Assembly: GCA_937872125.1 (NCBI GenBank)
Contig: CALMNY010000273.1
Coordinates: 1 to 15,828 of the forward strand
Length of the DNA stretch: 15,828 nt
Source: an uncultured Candidatus Competibacteraceae bacterium
GTDB taxonomy: Bacteria; Pseudomonadota; Gammaproteobacteria; Competibacterales; Competibacteraceae
Direction of reading: 5' to 3'
The notes under the pieces are model-generated. The model worked only from the letters and a program-made list of their open reading frames with translations, made no database searches and was not told the DNA's origin. The translations under genes and the position numbers were made by a program. This document shows, in pieces, positions 13,804 through 15,828 of the stretch (positions are counted from its first letter, which is position 1; the number at the start of each line of letters is the position of its first letter).

Positions 13804-14442
13804 ATGAATGAACCTGCTCCCAACACCCTTATCGCTCGCCGCTTTCGGGGCTTTCTCCCGGTCATCATTGATGTTGAGACCGGCGGCCTCAATGCCCAGA
13901 CCGACGCCCTGCTGGAAATCGCCGCCGTCATCGTCCGCATGGACTGGCAGGGTTATTTGCACCCTGCCGGTACGCTGGCCCATCACGTACAACCCTTCCC
14001 CGGCGCGCGGCTGGACCCCGCCTCGATGGCGGTGAACCAGATTGATCCCGACCATCCCTTCCGCTTCGCCGTGTCGGAGCATGAAGCTCTGGAAGCCATC
14101 TTCCGGGAAGTGCGCCGGGAGATGCGGGAAACCGGCTGCCACCGCGCCATTCTGGTGGGCCACAATGCCTTTTTCGATCAGGCATTTTTGAATGCAGCGG
14201 TGGCCCGCGCCAGAATCAAGCGCAATCCCTTTCATCCTTTCAGCAGCTTCGACACGGTGACCCTGGCCGGGCTAGCCTACGGGCAAACCGTACTGGCGCG
14301 GGCGCTGCAAGTGGCCGGCATTCCATGGAATGAGCGCGAGGCGCACTCAGCGATTTACGACGCTGAGCGCACCGCGGAATTGTTCTGCCAGATCGTCAAC
14401 CGCTGGAAGGACCTGGGCGGCTGGGCGCCGGCGGACGATTAA
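13804..14442 (+). CDS. rnt: Ribonuclease T, DEDDh 3'-5' exoribonuclease
   Basis: 212 residues. RNase T trims 3' ends of tRNA (removing the terminal A in turnover), 5S and 23S rRNA and also single-stranded DNA, acting as a cytoplasmic dimer. All DEDDh residues fall at the positions known from the E. coli enzyme: D23 and E25 (IIDVETGG), D125 ([11 protein letters not shown]), H181 and D186 ([16 protein letters not shown]). Further landmarks are [42 protein letters not shown] and [14 protein letters not shown] 13804 gives the expected N-terminus; the frame is open back to 13549, but that portion overlaps moaE and is its shadow. The ribosome-binding site is weak. The stop TAA overlaps the converging ygfZ stop within TTAA. 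Confidence 0.95.
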   Translation: MNEPAPNTLIARRFRGFLPVIIDVETGGLNAQTDALLEIAAVIVRMDWQGYLHPAGTLAHHVQPFPGARLDPASMAVNQIDPDHPFRFAVSEHEALEAIFREVRREMRETGCHRAILVGHNAFFDQAFLNAAVARARIKRNPFHPFSSFDTVTLAGLAYGQTVLARALQVAGIPWNEREAHSAIYDAERTAELFCQIVNRWKDLGGWAPADD

Positions 14443-15503
14443 CCCGCCGCCTCGAACCCATACGGCAGCGGCTCCAGCCGCAGCGCCGGGCCGCTGGCGT
14501 CGTGGAGTTGCAACACGCCCTGCTCCGCGCACTCGATCAGCGCCACCGCCAGCACCGCGTAACCCCCATTCGGGTGACGAGCAACGTCGGCCAGTTGCCC
14601 GGCGCTCTGACTGGCGTCGGCCTGGGGCGAGAACAACGGGTCGCCGGGGCGGGGCGGGGTCGGGCTATCCACGCGAGCCAAATACATTCGCCGCTTCAGT
14701 TTGCCCAGATAATGGGTGCGCGCCACGATCTCCTGCCCGGTGTAGCAACCCTTGTGGAAGCTAACCCCGTCCAGCAGTTGCAGGTTAAGCATCTGCGGCA
14801 CAAACGCTTCCATGGTTTCCGGGTAGACGGTCGGCGTTCCCGCCAGAATACCCAGCAAGCGCCATGGCTCGGCCCCGACCGGCGCGACATTGGGCGCCAG
14901 ACTGTTCCAGACCGTACTCAATTCCCGCGCCGCGCCATGCACCTCGAATCGGGGCGTGGGGCCGGGCAGGCAAATGACGGTCACGCCACGGGGATAGATC
15001 ACGTCAGCCATGACAACGCCGTTGGGGAGTTCTGGAACTGCCCCCAGCACCGCACCCATGCGCGCCGCCGCATTCGGCCCTGCAACGCCCAGCCGGGCCA
15101 GCACATCACTGGCGTCCTCCAGCGTGACCCTGGCTCGGAGGATATATTTACGCAGCCGGCTTAGAGCGGGTTCCAGCAGTTCGCGCGGCAATTCCAGATA
15201 GTAGGTATCCTCGCGCTGAAACAGCCGAAAACTGGCGAACACCCGGCCCTTGGGGGTGCAATGCGCACCGGGCAAACTGCGATCGGGTGTGATTTGTTGG
15301 ACATCACAGGTCAACTGCCCTTGCAGGAAGGTTTCGGCATCCGGCCCGTACACGGCGATCAGCCCCAGATGAGACAAATCACAGCAGCTATCGCCAGTCA
15401 GCGCCGTGGCTAATTCGGATTCCGGCTGGCCAAAATGCGCCACCCGCTCCGCTGCTCGCGTCGCACCGACCTGTTCGAGAAAAGCGTTCCACTCCAAGTT
15501 CAT
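14439..15503 (-). CDS. ygfZ: YgfZ/GcvT-like folate-binding protein for iron-sulfur cluster enzymes
   Basis: 354 residues (E. coli YgfZ has 326). YgfZ is a tetrahydrofolate-binding cytoplasmic protein needed for the activity of certain Fe-S enzymes, including the tRNA methylthiotransferase MiaB. The signature is present as [20 protein letters not shown] (K251, C253, G256, Q257, E258), which matches KGCYxGQE with the essential Cys. Other family marks are [40 protein letters not shown] and [21 protein letters not shown] 15503 begins the conserved region ([11 protein letters not shown]). The frame is open back to 15755, but that stretch overlaps promoter-like DNA and the divergent gene. A GGA about eight bases upstream is a weak ribosome-binding site. 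Confidence 0.92.
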   Translation of the reverse strand: MNLEWNAFLEQVGATRAAERVAHFGQPESELATALTGDSCCDLSHLGLIAVYGPDAETFLQGQLTCDVQQITPDRSLPGAHCTPKGRVFASFRLFQREDTYYLELPRELLEPALSRLRKYILRARVTLEDASDVLARLGVAGPNAAARMGAVLGAVPELPNGVVMADVIYPRGVTVICLPGPTPRFEVHGAARELSTVWNSLAPNVAPVGAEPWRLLGILAGTPTVYPETMEAFVPQMLNLQLLDGVSFHKGCYTGQEIVARTHYLGKLKRRMYLARVDSPTPPRPGDPLFSPQADASQSAGQLADVARHPNGGYAVLAVALIECAEQGVLQLHDASGPALRLEPLPYGFEAAG

Positions 15504-15693
15504 GGTTCGATCCGAGGGTAGGTTGAGTTCCGTCGTCTGCCGCCGGTTCATTGCGTTCGCGGGCGGCGACCGGCATAATAAACCTTGAAAAATATAGACT
15601 GGAATGCTCCTCCCATGCCACAAAGGCAAGACGCTTGGAGTTTCCGGTGGTCCCGTCGGCGGATGGGACCGGGATGGTCCACCACCGCCATCC
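15504..15693. other. Divergent intergenic region between ygfZ and an ABC-2 permease gene
   Basis: 190 bp. It holds a promoter-like pair for ygfZ and, on the permease side, a compact set of inverted repeats that compete with one another. CGGTGGT (15645-15651) pairs with ACCACCG (15681-15687), GGTCCC (15649-15654) with GGGACC (15665-15670), and GGACC (15666-15670) also with GGTCC (15676-15680). No gene is seen inside it. Confidence 0.45.
15575..15604 (-). promoter_or_regulatory. Candidate promoter for ygfZ
   Basis: Minus strand TATTAT (15580-15575) is a five-of-six -10 match. TTCCAG (15604-15599) 18 bases upstream is a weak -35. The ATG lies about 70 bases downstream. Match by eye, low certainty. 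Confidence 0.3.
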
Positions 15694-15828
15694 ATGAACC
15701 CCAAAAATAAAAGTGAACTGCATGAGCGAAAATCCCCCCGCGGCGGCGCGGCCACCGTCGCTCTCTACCTGCAGTTCGTGCGGCTGGCCTTCCTGAAGAT
15801 GCTGGCCTACCGCCTGCGCTACTACACC
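15694..15828 (+). CDS. ABC-2 family transporter permease, N-terminal 45 residues (cut by window edge)
   Basis: The frame opens at ATG 15694 and stays open to the window end. A polar, basic leader (MNPKNKSELHERKSPRGG) is followed by VALYLQFVRLAFLKMLAYRL. That is the amphipathic entry helix typical of ABC-2 family permeases of the kind that begin with a short cytoplasmic helix ending in AYRxxF or AYRxRY before TM1. Only this segment is visible, so the assignment is tentative; the ATPase partner would be expected nearby to the right. No good Shine-Dalgarno precedes the ATG, and a nest of competing inverted repeats ends seven bases upstream. A second ATG at 15722 is in another frame and stops quickly. 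Confidence 0.55.
   Translation, partial: MNPKNKSELHERKSPRGGAATVALYLQFVRLAFLKMLAYRLRYYT

Noticed and set aside
15504..15755. Extended N-terminus of YgfZ
   Set aside because: It is Pro/Gly/Ser-rich, unlike the family, and overlaps the divergent permease start and promoter-like sequence.
1..15828. CRISPR arrays, insertion sequences, integrase or attachment sites
   Set aside because: No regularly spaced direct repeats, transposase-like frames or long terminal inverted repeats were seen.

Overview
The window reads as chromosomal DNA of a GC-rich gammaproteobacterium. The strongest marker is a full-length RNase T (rnt) with all five catalytic residues at the positions known from Escherichia coli; RNase T is largely confined to that class. 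YgfZ, MoaD/MoaE, a YbhFSR-type ABC exporter and an outer-membrane barrel ending in phenylalanine agree with a Gram-negative host. The exact genus cannot be read from the sequence. One stretch, about 8050-9110, is visibly more AT-rich than the rest. No insertion sequence, CRISPR array, tRNA or rRNA is seen.

Left part (1-3355, minus strand): a secreted Asp-box (BNR) beta-propeller protein is followed after 13 bp by a multi-pass membrane protein. The membrane protein then runs, without any stop codon, into the start of an elongation factor G-like GTPase cut by the window edge. From 3731 to 6922 (plus strand) lies a tightly packed ABC-2 exporter operon: one ATPase and two paralogous permeases. 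The permeases are separated by a short hairpin-containing insertion that forms a micro-ORF overlapping both genes.

Middle part (7113-9105): a cytoplasmic PhoD-like phosphatase and a degenerate class I methyltransferase lie on the minus strand, each with promoter-like sequence. Upstream of the methyltransferase is a 15-bp operator-like palindrome, then about 110 bp of consecutive hairpins with no convincing gene. That structured segment is the least explained part of the window.

Right part (9106-15828): an outer-membrane beta-barrel protein, a strong hairpin, a NarL/LuxR-type response regulator and its 7-TM DISM-type histidine kinase, then moaD-moaE (molybdopterin synthase) and rnt, all on the plus strand. 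The regulator and kinase genes are 4 bp apart, and moaD follows 34 bp later behind a near-perfect ribosome-binding site, so two-component control and molybdenum cofactor synthesis may share a transcript. rnt converges on ygfZ with overlapping stop codons, and an ABC-2 family permease begins divergently from ygfZ and runs off the right edge.
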